From: an uncultured Propionibacteriaceae bacterium | GTDB taxonomy: Bacteria; Actinomycetota; Actinomycetes; Propionibacteriales; Propionibacteriaceae | Direction: 5' to 3' | Length of the DNA: 16,476 nucleotides | Assembly: GCA_937859105.1 (NCBI GenBank) | Contig: CALMAD010000374.1 | Coordinates: 1 to 16,476, forward strand | In this document: piece by piece, positions 1 through 6,225 of the stretch | Numbering within the stretch: position 1 is the stretch's first letter | Layout: the number at the start of each line of letters is the position of its first letter | Program-made: the position numbers and the translations under genes | The notes under the pieces: model-generated | The model's database searches: none | What the model saw: the letters and a program-made list of their open reading frames with translations, nothing else | What the model was told of the DNA's origin: nothing

Positions 1-1
1 A

Positions 2-175
2 GGACTTTACGATGTCCGCCTTGAAAGCGACCCCACGCGCTGGATGACCGGCTATGACGTTCCGGCCGTGCGCGATGGCCGGATCGTCCGCGACACCTTC
101 CGCTTCCAGACGCCCAAGGGCATGACCGGGCTGGCCTTCACCACACGCCGCCCGCAATTCGCCGATATCGGCGTC
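2..175 (+). CDS. Fragment of an unrecognised, possibly foreign ORF (NTF2/SnoaL-like tail?)
   Basis: A plus-strand frame, open at the left edge, reads as a plausible protein tail for about 58 codons, with segments such as YDVPAVRDGRIVRDTFRF and MTGLAFTTRRP. The 'V-R-D-G-R-I-V-R-D' pattern is common near the C terminus of NTF2/SnoaL-like proteins, but this match is weak and no function should be assigned. In this frame about 81% of third codon positions are G/C by hand count. The opposing mshD frame over the same bases gives only about 64%, so the plus frame is the better coding candidate here. The local G+C (about 67%) is lower than in neighbouring genes. There is no stop before the sequence turns into antisense mshD near position 170, so the fragment appears cut by a junction rather than ending naturally. 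Confidence 0.35.
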
Positions 176-442
176 CGCGAGGCGCCGGCCCAGGCCGGCG
201 CCGCGGCGTCCGGGATGCACGCACAGTTGCGCGGTGCCCTGCCCGAGGTCGGCCTGCGCGTAGCCGGCCAGGACGCCGTCACGCTCGGCGAGCCAGTGCC
301 GGGCCTCGTCGCGCTCGAGGGCGAGGTGGGCCTCTTCGTTCAGGGGGTCGACGCCGTCGGCGCGTTCGACGTCGGCCACGAGGGCGAGCACGGCGGCGCG
401 CTCATCGGGGGTGAGGCTGGGCTGGCTGCGGAGGTCGTCCAT
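170..442 (-). CDS. mshD: Mycothiol synthase MshD, N-terminal fragment
   Basis: MshD acetylates Cys-GlcN-Ins with acetyl-CoA in the last step of mycothiol synthesis, in the cytoplasm. The minus-strand ATG at 442 opens about 91 residues resembling the first GNAT domain. An N-terminal segment has the S-L-T-P-D-E-R and D-G-V-D-P-L-N-E pattern typical of MshD, followed by a VLAGYAQADL strand and the acetyl-CoA loop CVHPGRRGAGLGRRL (residues 74-88, the R-x-x-G-x-G motif). Beyond residue 91 the frame stays open to the left edge but no longer resembles MshD, and its third-position G/C falls sharply. MshD is normally about 300 residues in two GNAT domains, so two thirds are missing. The gene starts 6 bases after the regulator's stop codon, implying co-transcription. 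The order regulator-mshD matches Rv0818-Rv0819 of Mycobacterium tuberculosis (known). A real deletion/inversion or an assembly chimera are both possible. Confidence 0.75.
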
Positions 443-448
443 GCCACG

Positions 449-1120
449 TCAGATTAGCCGCGTGCCCTCGGGGGTGAAGCGGTAGCCGACGTTGCGGACC
501 GTGCCGATCAGGTTCTCGTGTTCGGGCCCGAGCTTCGCGCGGAGCCGCCGGACGTGGACGTCGACCGTCCGCGTGCCGCCGTAGTAGTCGTAGCCCCAGA
601 CGTCGGAGAGCAACTGCTCGCGGCTGAAGACGCGCCCGGGGTGCTGGACGAGGTACTTCAGCAGTTCGAACTCGGTGTACGTCAGATCCAGCGGACGCCC
701 CTGCAGGGCCGCGTGATAGGCGCTTTCGTCGATTGTGATGCCGCCAACGGAGATCAGGCCGTCGCTCAGGGACCCGGCGACGAGGAGGCGGATGCGGGCG
801 TCCAGTTCGACCGGGCTGGCGGACTCGACGACGATGTCGGTCATGCCCCAGTCGGCCGTCACCGTGGCGCAGCCGCCTTCGGTCAGCACGAGCAGGAGGG
901 GCACCGAGCTGCCGCTGGCCGCGAACAGCCGGCAGGCCATGCGGGCGGCGGCGAGGTCGCGGCGGGCGTCCACGAGGACACCGTCGACGCGGGCCGCCTC
1001 GTTGAGCGCGGTCGCATCGGGCGTGGCCACCCGGACGTCGTGCGCGAGCAACTCCAAAGCCGGAAGGGTGACCCCGGGGTCGGACGAGGAATCCGCGGAC
1101 ACGAACAGCAATCGCGCCAT
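449..1120 (-). CDS. glnR: GlnR-like OmpR-family winged-helix regulator with atypical receiver
   Basis: This is a 223-residue DNA-binding regulator. Residues 1-115 form a receiver-like domain and residues 125-223 an OmpR/PhoB-type winged helix. The latter shows the recognition region from [17 protein letters not shown] to [14 protein letters not shown] and ends with the V-G-Y-R-F hairpin. The receiver keeps one aspartate at the phosphoacceptor-like position (D51, in VLVDAR). It lacks the paired N-terminal acidic residues and the conserved lysine before proline: the sequence there is VVESASP. This is the known atypical GlnR pattern, in which the aspartate acts structurally. GlnR proteins control nitrogen assimilation in actinobacteria, and the mshD-adjacent copy corresponds to Rv0818. 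The ATG at 1120 is preceded by a GGAAGGGG ribosome-binding site. There is no sensor kinase next to it, consistent with an orphan regulator. An uncharacterised PhoB/OmpR-type regulator remains possible. Confidence 0.75.
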   Translation of the reverse strand: MARLLFVSADSSSDPGVTLPALELLAHDVRVATPDATALNEAARVDGVLVDARRDLAAARMACRLFAASGSSVPLLLVLTEGGCATVTADWGMTDIVVESASPVELDARIRLLVAGSLSDGLISVGGITIDESAYHAALQGRPLDLTYTEFELLKYLVQHPGRVFSREQLLSDVWGYDYYGGTRTVDVHVRRLRAKLGPEHENLIGTVRNVGYRFTPEGTRLI

Positions 1121-1242
1121 CCCTACCCCTTCCGGTCAGCCGCGGGTCTCGATTCGGGCCGCGATCGTCGGCAACACTTTAACGTAGGGGTTTTCTAGGG
1201 AATGCGAGGCGCCAATAATTGAGCGGCCTCGTCGCGCGCGGG
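1121..1242 (-). promoter_or_regulatory. Intergenic promoter region of the GlnR-like gene
   Basis: This 122-bp gap is the only distinctly AT-richer stretch nearby (about 1175-1222) and must hold the promoter of the regulator-mshD pair. On the minus strand TAAAGT fits the TANNNT -10 pattern, about 60 bases before the ATG, but no clear -35 lies at the right distance. TACGTT and TAGAAA nearby are alternatives. I could not confirm a GlnR operator. Confidence 0.35.
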
Positions 1243-1679
1243 TCAGGACGCCCACATCGCCGAGTCGACCACCAGCGTCACGGGGCCGTCGTTGACGAGG
1301 GCGACCGCCATGTCGGCGCCGAAGATCCCGGTCTCCACGCGCGCGCCGCGGGCGCGCAGGGACGCGACGAAGGCGTCCACCAGGGGCTCGCCGACGGGCC
1401 GGGCGCGGCCGCGTTCCAGGACGGGCGCCGCCCCTTCCGGACGTCCCCGTAGAGGGTGAACTGGCTCACCACGAGCAGCGGCGCGTCCTCGTCGGAGCAA
1501 CTGCGCTCGCCGCGCAGGATCCGCAGGCCCCACACCTTGTCAGCGAGGCGGTCGGCGATCTCGGGCGTGTCGCCGGGGGCCGCGCCGACGAGGACCAGCA
1601 GCCCGGCGCCGATCTCGCCGACGACCCGGTCGTCGACCGTCACCGACGCGCTCCGCACGCGCTGCACCACCAGTCGCAC
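1243..1679 (-). pseudogene. dtd: D-aminoacyl-tRNA deacylase, frameshifted
   Basis: Dtd hydrolyses D-amino acids mischarged onto tRNA and is cytoplasmic. Two overlapping minus-strand frames together give a complete protein of about 145 residues, the normal family length. The first frame starts [15 protein letters not shown], then [11 protein letters not shown] and the catalytic [17 protein letters not shown] segment up to AAAPG. The second frame resumes with [10 protein letters not shown] and ends with [20 protein letters not shown], which holds the family's NxGPxT-type (here NDGPVT) site. The switch lies within the GC run at about 1396-1403, where one base appears to be missing. GTG at 1679 is chosen as start because the family begins M-R-x-V-x-Q-R-V and a TAGGGT element lies 7 bases upstream. 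The gene is either recently broken, subject to frameshifting, or affected by a sequencing error in a G/C run. Both halves look well conserved, which favours an error or very recent change. Confidence 0.85.
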
Positions 1680-1686
1680 GGCGTCC

Positions 1687-1692
1687 ACCCTA
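1687..1692 (-). promoter_or_regulatory. Candidate -10 element of a leaderless dtd transcript
   Basis: On the minus strand TAGGGT (TANNNT pattern) is separated by 7 bases from the GTG at 1679. This is the spacing expected if transcription starts at or next to the start codon. No -35 was recognised. The 7 spacer bases are themselves GGACGCC, the recurrent heptamer. Confidence 0.4.
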
Positions 1693-1813
1693 GTGGGTTC
1701 GCGCCGGTCCGGTCGGGGCGGGGAGGCGTCCGGGTCGCCTGTCACTAGCGCACCTGGGAACATGGGCGGGGACGGGTGCGTTGCCTCAAGGACAGACGTT
1801 GAAAGGTGTGCCA

Positions 1814-2311
1814 GTGACATTCGAGATTCCCGAAGACCTCAACCCGGCCCTCGCCGGCCTGGCGTGGCTGCGCGGCCGCTGGGAGGGCACCGGCTATCGC
1901 GAGTGGCCGGGCGAGGGCAAGACCACGTTCGGCGTCCAGATCGACTTCGCGGAGAACGGCTCCGACTATCTGCATTACCTCGCGCAGTTGTTCACGCTCG
2001 ACGACGAGGGGCGTCCGGACGAGCCGCTGACGATCGAGACCGGCTTCTGGCGGGCGTCGCCCAAGGCCGAGGCGGACGTCGTGATGTGCAGCCCCGAGGG
2101 CTACTCCGAGATCTGGTACGGCAAGTTGCAGCCGGGGCGGGTCGACCTGACGACGGACGCCGTCGTCCGGTCGCCGCTGGCGACCGTCGAGTACACGGCC
2201 GGACGCCGGCTGTACGGCCTGGTCGAGGGCAAGCTCTTGTACAGCTTCGACCGCGCGACGTCCGACGAGCCGCTGCGCCCTTACATGTGGGCGACGCTGG
2301 AGCGCGCATGA
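1814..2311 (+). CDS. Nitrobindin-like heme-binding beta-barrel protein (FABP family)
   Basis: This 165-residue protein belongs to the nitrobindin/DUF1794 family (Rv2717c, human THAP4 C-terminal domain). Members are ten-stranded barrels that bind ferric heme and isomerise peroxynitrite. The family signature G-x-W-x-G-x-G is present as GRWEGTG (residues 21-27), and the length matches Rv2717c. GTG at 1814 is preferred because GAAAGG lies 7 bases upstream. GTG at 1808 is too close to that site and ATG at 1781 has no such signal. The family's heme-ligating histidine sits about ten residues from the C terminus, in an H-L-x-A-x-L strand. Here the strand reads YMWATLERA, with tyrosine (Y157) in the likely ligand place. 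The stop codon overlaps the ATG of the next gene (ATGA), so the two are translationally coupled. Heme binding should therefore not be assumed. Confidence 0.85.
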   Translation: MTFEIPEDLNPALAGLAWLRGRWEGTGYREWPGEGKTTFGVQIDFAENGSDYLHYLAQLFTLDDEGRPDEPLTIETGFWRASPKAEADVVMCSPEGYSEIWYGKLQPGRVDLTTDAVVRSPLATVEYTAGRRLYGLVEGKLLYSFDRATSDEPLRPYMWATLERA

Positions 2312-3261
2312 GCGCCGTCGTCAACGACTCCGGGCCCGACGCGGGCGCGCCGCTGCATTACGGCGACCCGCTGCGCGAGCAGCGCTGGCTCGAGGCGGGG
2401 GAGGCGTCCGTGGATCTCGGGCACCGTCCGGTGTTCAGCGTCGCCGGTGCCGACCGCCTCACCTGGCTCCACGCGCTCACGTCGCAGAAGCTGGACGACC
2501 TCGCGCCCGGCGTCTGGACGACCGCGCTCATCCTCGACCCGAACGGGCGCATCGAGCACGTGTTCGGCGGCGTCGACGACGGCGAGACGTTCTGGGCGTC
2601 CACCGAGCCCGACCGCCTGGAGGCGCTGCTCGGGTGGCTCGATCGCATGCGGTTCGCCTCCCGGGTCGAGCTCGCCGATCGCAGCGCGACGCACGCGATG
2701 ATCGTCGCTCCCGGCGAGGACGCCGACGGTGCGGCGGGCAGCGCAGGCGTCGGCCCGCGCATCGTGGAGCGCTCCGCGCTGGACGCCGCGCTCGGCGAGC
2801 GCCGGGCGGGGACGTGGGCGTCCGAGGCGGTGCGGATCGCGTCCGGGCAGCCGCGGATCTTCCTCGACACCGACGAGCGCACCATCCCGAACGAGATCGC
2901 CGTCCCGGTCGGCCACCGCCTCGGCGCGGCCGTGCACCTCGCGAAGGGCTGCTACCGCGGGCAGGAGACGGTCGCGCGCGTCCACACCCTCGGACGCCCC
3001 CCGCGTCGCCTCACGCTGCTGCACCTGGACGGTTCGGCCGGCGATCTTCCGGAGGTCGGGGCCGAGCTGACGCTCGGCGGCCGTGTCGTGGGGCGCGTGG
3101 GCACGTCGGCGCACCACCACGAGCTCGGCCCGATCGCGCTGGGCCTCGTCAAGCGCAATGTCCCGCTGGACGCCGCCCTCCAGGCGGGCCCGGTCGCGGC
3201 GTCCCAGGAGGCCGTCGTCGACCCCGAGGTCGGCATGCACGTGCGCCCGAAGCTGGGCTGA
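2308..3261 (+). CDS. ygfZ: YgfZ/GcvT-like folate-binding protein (Fe-S cluster assembly/repair)
   Basis: YgfZ proteins are tetrahydrofolate-dependent relatives of the glycine-cleavage T protein that support assembly or repair of certain Fe-S enzymes in the cytoplasm. The 317-residue protein has the folate-domain N-terminal half (VFSVAGADRLTWLHALTSQ, residues 42-60, and the LDPNGRIEHVF strand). It also has the diagnostic K-G-C-Y-x-G-Q-E-x-x-A-R motif at residues 213-224 with the reactive Cys215. The C-terminal part, ending with ALGLVKRNVP, corresponds to the barrel domain. ATG at 2308 overlaps the preceding stop codon. Pairing with a nitrobindin-like protein suggests a shared oxidative or nitrosative-stress role, since both heme/NO chemistry and Fe-S repair respond to reactive nitrogen; this is inference. 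Confidence 0.9.
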   Translation: MSAVVNDSGPDAGAPLHYGDPLREQRWLEAGEASVDLGHRPVFSVAGADRLTWLHALTSQKLDDLAPGVWTTALILDPNGRIEHVFGGVDDGETFWASTEPDRLEALLGWLDRMRFASRVELADRSATHAMIVAPGEDADGAAGSAGVGPRIVERSALDAALGERRAGTWASEAVRIASGQPRIFLDTDERTIPNEIAVPVGHRLGAAVHLAKGCYRGQETVARVHTLGRPPRRLTLLHLDGSAGDLPEVGAELTLGGRVVGRVGTSAHHHELGPIALGLVKRNVPLDAALQAGPVAASQEAVVDPEVGMHVRPKLG

Positions 3262-3282
3262 ACCGCGGGGCTCCCGGGCGCT

Positions 3283-3301
3283 CGGCCGCACGAGTTGGCC
3301 G
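3283..3301 (+). terminator. Possible weak stem-loop after ygfZ
   Basis: CGGCC (3283-3287) can pair with GGCCG (3297-3301) across a 9-base loop, 21 bases after the ygfZ stop. There is no T-run, so it would be an atypical terminator at best, and the GC-rich setting makes chance pairing likely. Confidence 0.2.
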
Positions 3302-3339
3302 CCTCGGCCAGGCGTCCCGCCCGCGCCGGGGCGGATTGG

Positions 3340-3345
3340 TAGATT
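3340..3345 (+). promoter_or_regulatory. Candidate -10 element of the glycosyltransferase cluster
   Basis: TAGATT fits TANNNT and lies 30 bases before the GTG at 3376, with a GGAGAGGGG ribosome-binding site between them (3361-3369). This would be a conventional leadered promoter for the 3376-6206 genes. No -35 is evident. Confidence 0.4.
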
Positions 3346-3375
3346 GCTGCCGCCACGCTTGGAGAGGGGTGCCCC

Positions 3376-4233
3376 GTGAGCCCGACCGTGTCCGTCGTCG
3401 TGCCGTCGTACAACAGTGCCGCGTTCATCGCGGAGACGATGGACTCGATCCTCGCGCAGACCTTCACCGACTTCGAGGTGATCGTCTCCGACCACTCCAG
3501 CACCGATGGCACCTGGGAGATCCTGCAGGGGTACGCGTCCGACCCGCGGGTACGGCTCGTCCGCAACGACCCGGGCGGCGGGGCGCCGGCGAACTGGAAG
3601 CGCGTCAGCGCTGAGGCGTCCGGGGAGTATCTCAAGCTCGTGTGCGGCGACGACCTCATCGCGCCGGCGTCCCTGGAGCGGCAGGTCGCGCCGATGGTGG
3701 CCGACCCCTCCGTGGTGCTGGTCGCGAGCCCGCGGAAGCTGATCGACGCGCGGGGCAACATCCTCGTGGCGGGGCGGGGGCTGGGCGGGTTCTCCGGCAC
3801 CGCCCCGGGCGCGGCCGCCGCGCGGCGGACCGTGCTGCTCGGCACGAACATCTTCGGTGAGCCCGGCTGTGTGTTGTTCCGGAGGTCGGCGTTCGACGCG
3901 GCGGGCGGCTGGGACGACGGGGATCCGTTCGTCATCGACCAGGCGACCTACTGCAATGTCCTCATGCTGGGGCGGTTTCACGCGGTCGACGAGGTGCTCG
4001 CCAGCTTCCGCATCAGCGACCAGCAGTGGAGCGTCGACCTGGCCAAGCAGCAGTCCGACCAGGTCGTGTCGTTCCACCATCGGCTGGCCCGCAACAACCC
4101 CGGGTTGCTCAGCCGGACCGACCTCGTCCGGGGGGACACGATGGCGCGCGGCATGGCCGTCGCGCGCCGGCTCACCTACCTGTGGCTGGGCCGCAAGATG
4201 GCGGCGTCGGCTTCCCCGGGACAGGAGTCCTGA
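3376..4233 (+). CDS. Family 2 glycosyltransferase (GT-A fold)
   Basis: This 285-residue cytoplasmic enzyme is predicted to transfer a sugar from a nucleotide sugar to an unknown acceptor. The N-terminal VSVVVPSYN strand (5-13) opens a GT-A nucleotide-binding domain. It is followed by the VSDHSSTDGT loop (37-46) and the metal-binding CGDDL motif (D92-D93). The second half has the EPGCVLFRRSAFDAAGGWD segment typical of GT2 acceptor domains. There are no membrane helices, and the C-terminal stretch is basic. GTG at 3376 is supported by GGAGAGGGG upstream. It is the first of three same-strand carbohydrate genes. The acceptor and sugar cannot be read from the sequence. A role in capsule, teichoic or cell-wall polysaccharide synthesis is inferred from its neighbours. 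Confidence 0.9.
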   Translation: MSPTVSVVVPSYNSAAFIAETMDSILAQTFTDFEVIVSDHSSTDGTWEILQGYASDPRVRLVRNDPGGGAPANWKRVSAEASGEYLKLVCGDDLIAPASLERQVAPMVADPSVVLVASPRKLIDARGNILVAGRGLGGFSGTAPGAAAARRTVLLGTNIFGEPGCVLFRRSAFDAAGGWDDGDPFVIDQATYCNVLMLGRFHAVDEVLASFRISDQQWSVDLAKQQSDQVVSFHHRLARNNPGLLSRTDLVRGDTMARGMAVARRLTYLWLGRKMAASASPGQES

Positions 4234-4238
4234 TCGGC

Positions 4239-4244
4239 TAGGCT
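4239..4244 (+). promoter_or_regulatory. Candidate -10 element of a leaderless GtrB-like transcript
   Basis: TAGGCT (TANNNT) sits in the 18-bp gap after the preceding stop, exactly 7 bases before the GTG at 4252. No ribosome-binding site is visible between them, so an internal leaderless promoter is possible alongside read-through from upstream. Confidence 0.4.
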
Positions 4245-4251
4245 TCAAGCC

Positions 4252-5259
4252 GTGACGAACCCCGACAAGCTGCATCGCGTTTCTGTCGTAACCCCGGTTT
4301 ACAAGGGGGAACGCACGTTGCCGGGGCTGGCCGACGAGATCGCTGCGCTCGCGACCCCGCAGACGAGCCCCGACGGCCATCGCTGGCACGTCACCGAGTG
4401 GCTGCTGGTGTGGGACAACGGGCCGGATGCGTCGGCAGACGTGATCGCCGACCTGGCCGAGCGGTACGACTTCGTGAAGCCGGTATGGCTGAGCCGCAAC
4501 TTCGGGCAGCACCCGGCGACGCTCGCGGGGATGGCGTCCTCCAGCGGCGACTGGATCGCCACGCTGGACGAGGACGGTCAGCACAACCCGGCCGACATCC
4601 CCGCGTTCCTCGACGTCGCGATGTCGCAACAGGCGCAACTCGTCTACGCCGACCCGACCAACCCGGCCCCGCACGGGGCGCTGCGCAACGTGCTGAGCGC
4701 GGGCGCGAAGTGGTTCTTCTCGACCTTCCTCACCGGTACGAAGACGGCGACCTTCCAGAGTTACCGCCTGATGGTCGGCGACGCGGGCCGCAGCGTTGCC
4801 GCCTACGCGGGCCACGGTGTCTATCTCGACGTCGCGCTGAGCTGGGTCATGGGGCGCATCGCCCAGGTGCCGGTCCGGCTGCGCGCCGAGGGCGGGCGGG
4901 CGTCCGGGTACAACCTGCCGCGGCTGCTGTCGCACTTTTGGCGGCTCGTGCTCTCCAGCGGCACCCGCGGCCTGCGCATCGTGAGCGGGCTCGGCGCCCT
5001 GTTCGCGATCGTCGGCGTGGTGTACGCGCTGTTCCTCGTCGTGATGAACATCGTGACCCACGCCGCCCCGCAGGGGTGGACGTCGACGATCGTCATCCTG
5101 TTGATGGCGACCGGCGTGATCCTGTTCTCCCTCGGCGTGATCGCCGAGTACGTGGGCGTCGCCGTCAGCATGGCGATGGGTAAGCCCCCGTACCTCATCC
5201 TGAGCGACCCGGCGGTCGGGCCGCACGGCCGGCGTCCGGGGTCGCGGAGCTCGTCGTGA
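4252..5259 (+). CDS. GtrB/ArnC-type polyprenyl-phosphate glycosyltransferase (GT2, two C-terminal TM helices)
   Basis: This 335-residue protein has the DPM1/GtrB/ArnC architecture. Enzymes of this type transfer a sugar from a nucleotide donor to undecaprenyl phosphate on the inner face of the membrane. The GT-A domain starts with VSVVTPVYKGERTLPGL (10-26). It continues with a WDNGPDASADVI loop (54-65) in place of the usual V-D-D-G-S-x-D-x-T, the family SRNFGQHPATLAGM segment (81-94) and the DEDGQHNP metal site (D106, D108). Two hydrophobic helices follow at about 243-270 and 280-308, then a short polar tail. The distinctive loop and the moderately conserved DxD site suggest a specialised sugar. 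It ends overlapping the GTG of the next gene (GTGA), so the two are coupled. It probably supplies lipid-linked sugar to the membrane transferases encoded downstream on the other strand (inference). Confidence 0.87.
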   Translation: MTNPDKLHRVSVVTPVYKGERTLPGLADEIAALATPQTSPDGHRWHVTEWLLVWDNGPDASADVIADLAERYDFVKPVWLSRNFGQHPATLAGMASSSGDWIATLDEDGQHNPADIPAFLDVAMSQQAQLVYADPTNPAPHGALRNVLSAGAKWFFSTFLTGTKTATFQSYRLMVGDAGRSVAAYAGHGVYLDVALSWVMGRIAQVPVRLRAEGGRASGYNLPRLLSHFWRLVLSSGTRGLRIVSGLGALFAIVGVVYALFLVVMNIVTHAAPQGWTSTIVILLMATGVILFSLGVIAEYVGVAVSMAMGKPPYLILSDPAVGPHGRRPGSRSSS

Positions 5260-6206
5260 ACCTGCCGCTCACCTGGGTGGTCGGGGCGGGCGGCCTGCTC
5301 GGCCGCCATGTGGTCGAGCGGCTGGGTGGGCGCGGCGTCCTGTTCGAGGGGCCGCGCGTGCCGTGGTCCGAGCCCGAGCGTGCCCAGGCCGTGCTCGCGG
5401 ACGCCGCGGCGCGCCTGGTGGCCGAGGCGTCCGAGCGCGCCGGAGGTCGGTGGCAGGTCGTGTGGTGCGCCGGCGCGGGCGTCACCGGGGCCACCAAGGA
5501 GTCCCTCGACGACGAACTCGCCGCGCTGGCCGCGGCGCTCGGCGGGCTGCCCGACCAGGGACGCGGCGGCGCGTTCTTCCTCTCGTCGTCCGCGGGTGGG
5601 GTGTACGCGGGTGTGGGCAACCCGCCGTACTCGGAGGAGTCTCCCGTCAAGCCGCTGGCGGCGTACGGCTTCGCGAAGCTGGAGGCGGAGCGGATGGTGG
5701 CCGACTGGGCGCGCCGGACCGCGACGCCCGCACTCATCGGACGCATCGCGAACCTGTACGGCCCGGGCCAGAACCTCGCCAAGGCGCAGGGGCTGGTCTC
5801 GCAACTGTGCGCGGCCTTCCTGCAGCGGCGTCCGAGTCACATCTGGTCGTCGCTGGACACCCTGCGCGACTACCTCTACGTGACCGACTGCGCCGACCTG
5901 GTCCTCGACGGGCTCGACCGGCTTCGGGCGGAGGCGTCCGGCGGCGGCCTGGTCGTCACCAAGATCCTGGCGAGCGGCCAGGCGCTCACGATCGGATCTG
6001 TTCTGGGGGATCTGCGGCTCGTCTTCAAGAAGCGGCCCCCGATCGTGCTGGGCGCCTCACCGGCGTCGGGGCTGCAGGCGCGCGACCTGAGCATGCGCTC
6101 CGTCGTGTGGCCCGAGCTGGACGCCCGGCCCTCCACTCCGTTCGCCGTGGGCGTCCAGCGGACGCTCAACGACCTGCAACGACGACTGCTGGAGGCGTCC
6201 GGCTAG
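5256..6206 (+). CDS. NAD-dependent epimerase/dehydratase (extended SDR family)
   Basis: This 316-residue cytoplasmic SDR probably modifies a nucleotide sugar. A Rossmann dinucleotide loop GAGGLLG lies at residues 10-16, the catalytic serine region FFLSSSAGGVYAG at 107-119, and the Y-x-x-x-K pair at Y137/K141 (YGFAK). The GRIANLYGPGQ segment is typical of sugar-nucleotide epimerases and dehydratases, where it contacts the substrate. The N-terminal region after strand 1 lacks an obvious acidic residue defining NAD over NADP, so cofactor choice is uncertain. The GTG start at 5256 overlaps the stop of the GtrB-like gene, so the pair is translationally coupled and likely acts on the same sugar. 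The gene ends only 19 bases before the stop of a convergent gene. The exact substrate cannot be told. Confidence 0.87.
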   Translation: MNLPLTWVVGAGGLLGRHVVERLGGRGVLFEGPRVPWSEPERAQAVLADAAARLVAEASERAGGRWQVVWCAGAGVTGATKESLDDELAALAAALGGLPDQGRGGAFFLSSSAGGVYAGVGNPPYSEESPVKPLAAYGFAKLEAERMVADWARRTATPALIGRIANLYGPGQNLAKAQGLVSQLCAAFLQRRPSHIWSSLDTLRDYLYVTDCADLVLDGLDRLRAEASGGGLVVTKILASGQALTIGSVLGDLRLVFKKRPPIVLGASPASGLQARDLSMRSVVWPELDARPSTPFAVGVQRTLNDLQRRLLEASG

Positions 6207-6210
6207 CGAC

Positions 6211-6220
6211 GGACGCGTCC
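6211..6220. terminator. Perfect 10-bp palindrome between convergent stop codons
   Basis: GGACGCGTCC is fully self-complementary and sits in the 19-bp gap between the TAG ending the SDR gene and the TGA ending the opposite-strand membrane gene. GCGTCC at 6195-6200 could alternatively pair with GGACGC at 6211-6216 across a 10-base loop. No T-run is present. A bidirectional, structure-only terminator or a protein-binding palindrome are both possible. Confidence 0.3.
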
Positions 6221-6225
6221 AGAGG

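Noticed and set aside
1150..1225. GlnR operator upstream of the regulator
   Set aside because: GTTAA and AAAC fragments are present, but not with the repeating spacing of known GlnR boxes.
1680..1820. Extension of Dtd upstream of GTG 1679
   Set aside because: The family begins M-R-x-V-x-Q-R-V; upstream codons are Pro/Arg-rich and overlap the start of the divergent gene.
1456..2307. Long plus-strand frame preceding ygfZ
   Set aside because: This is an upstream in-frame extension with no similarity that overlaps dtd antisense and the nitrobindin gene; the ATGA overlap at 2308 is the natural start.
2281..5226. Open frame of 981 codons on the minus strand
   Set aside because: It runs antisense across ygfZ, GT2 and the GtrB-like gene, is Arg/Gly/Pro/His-rich without any recognisable domain, and is typical of a shadow frame in high-GC DNA.
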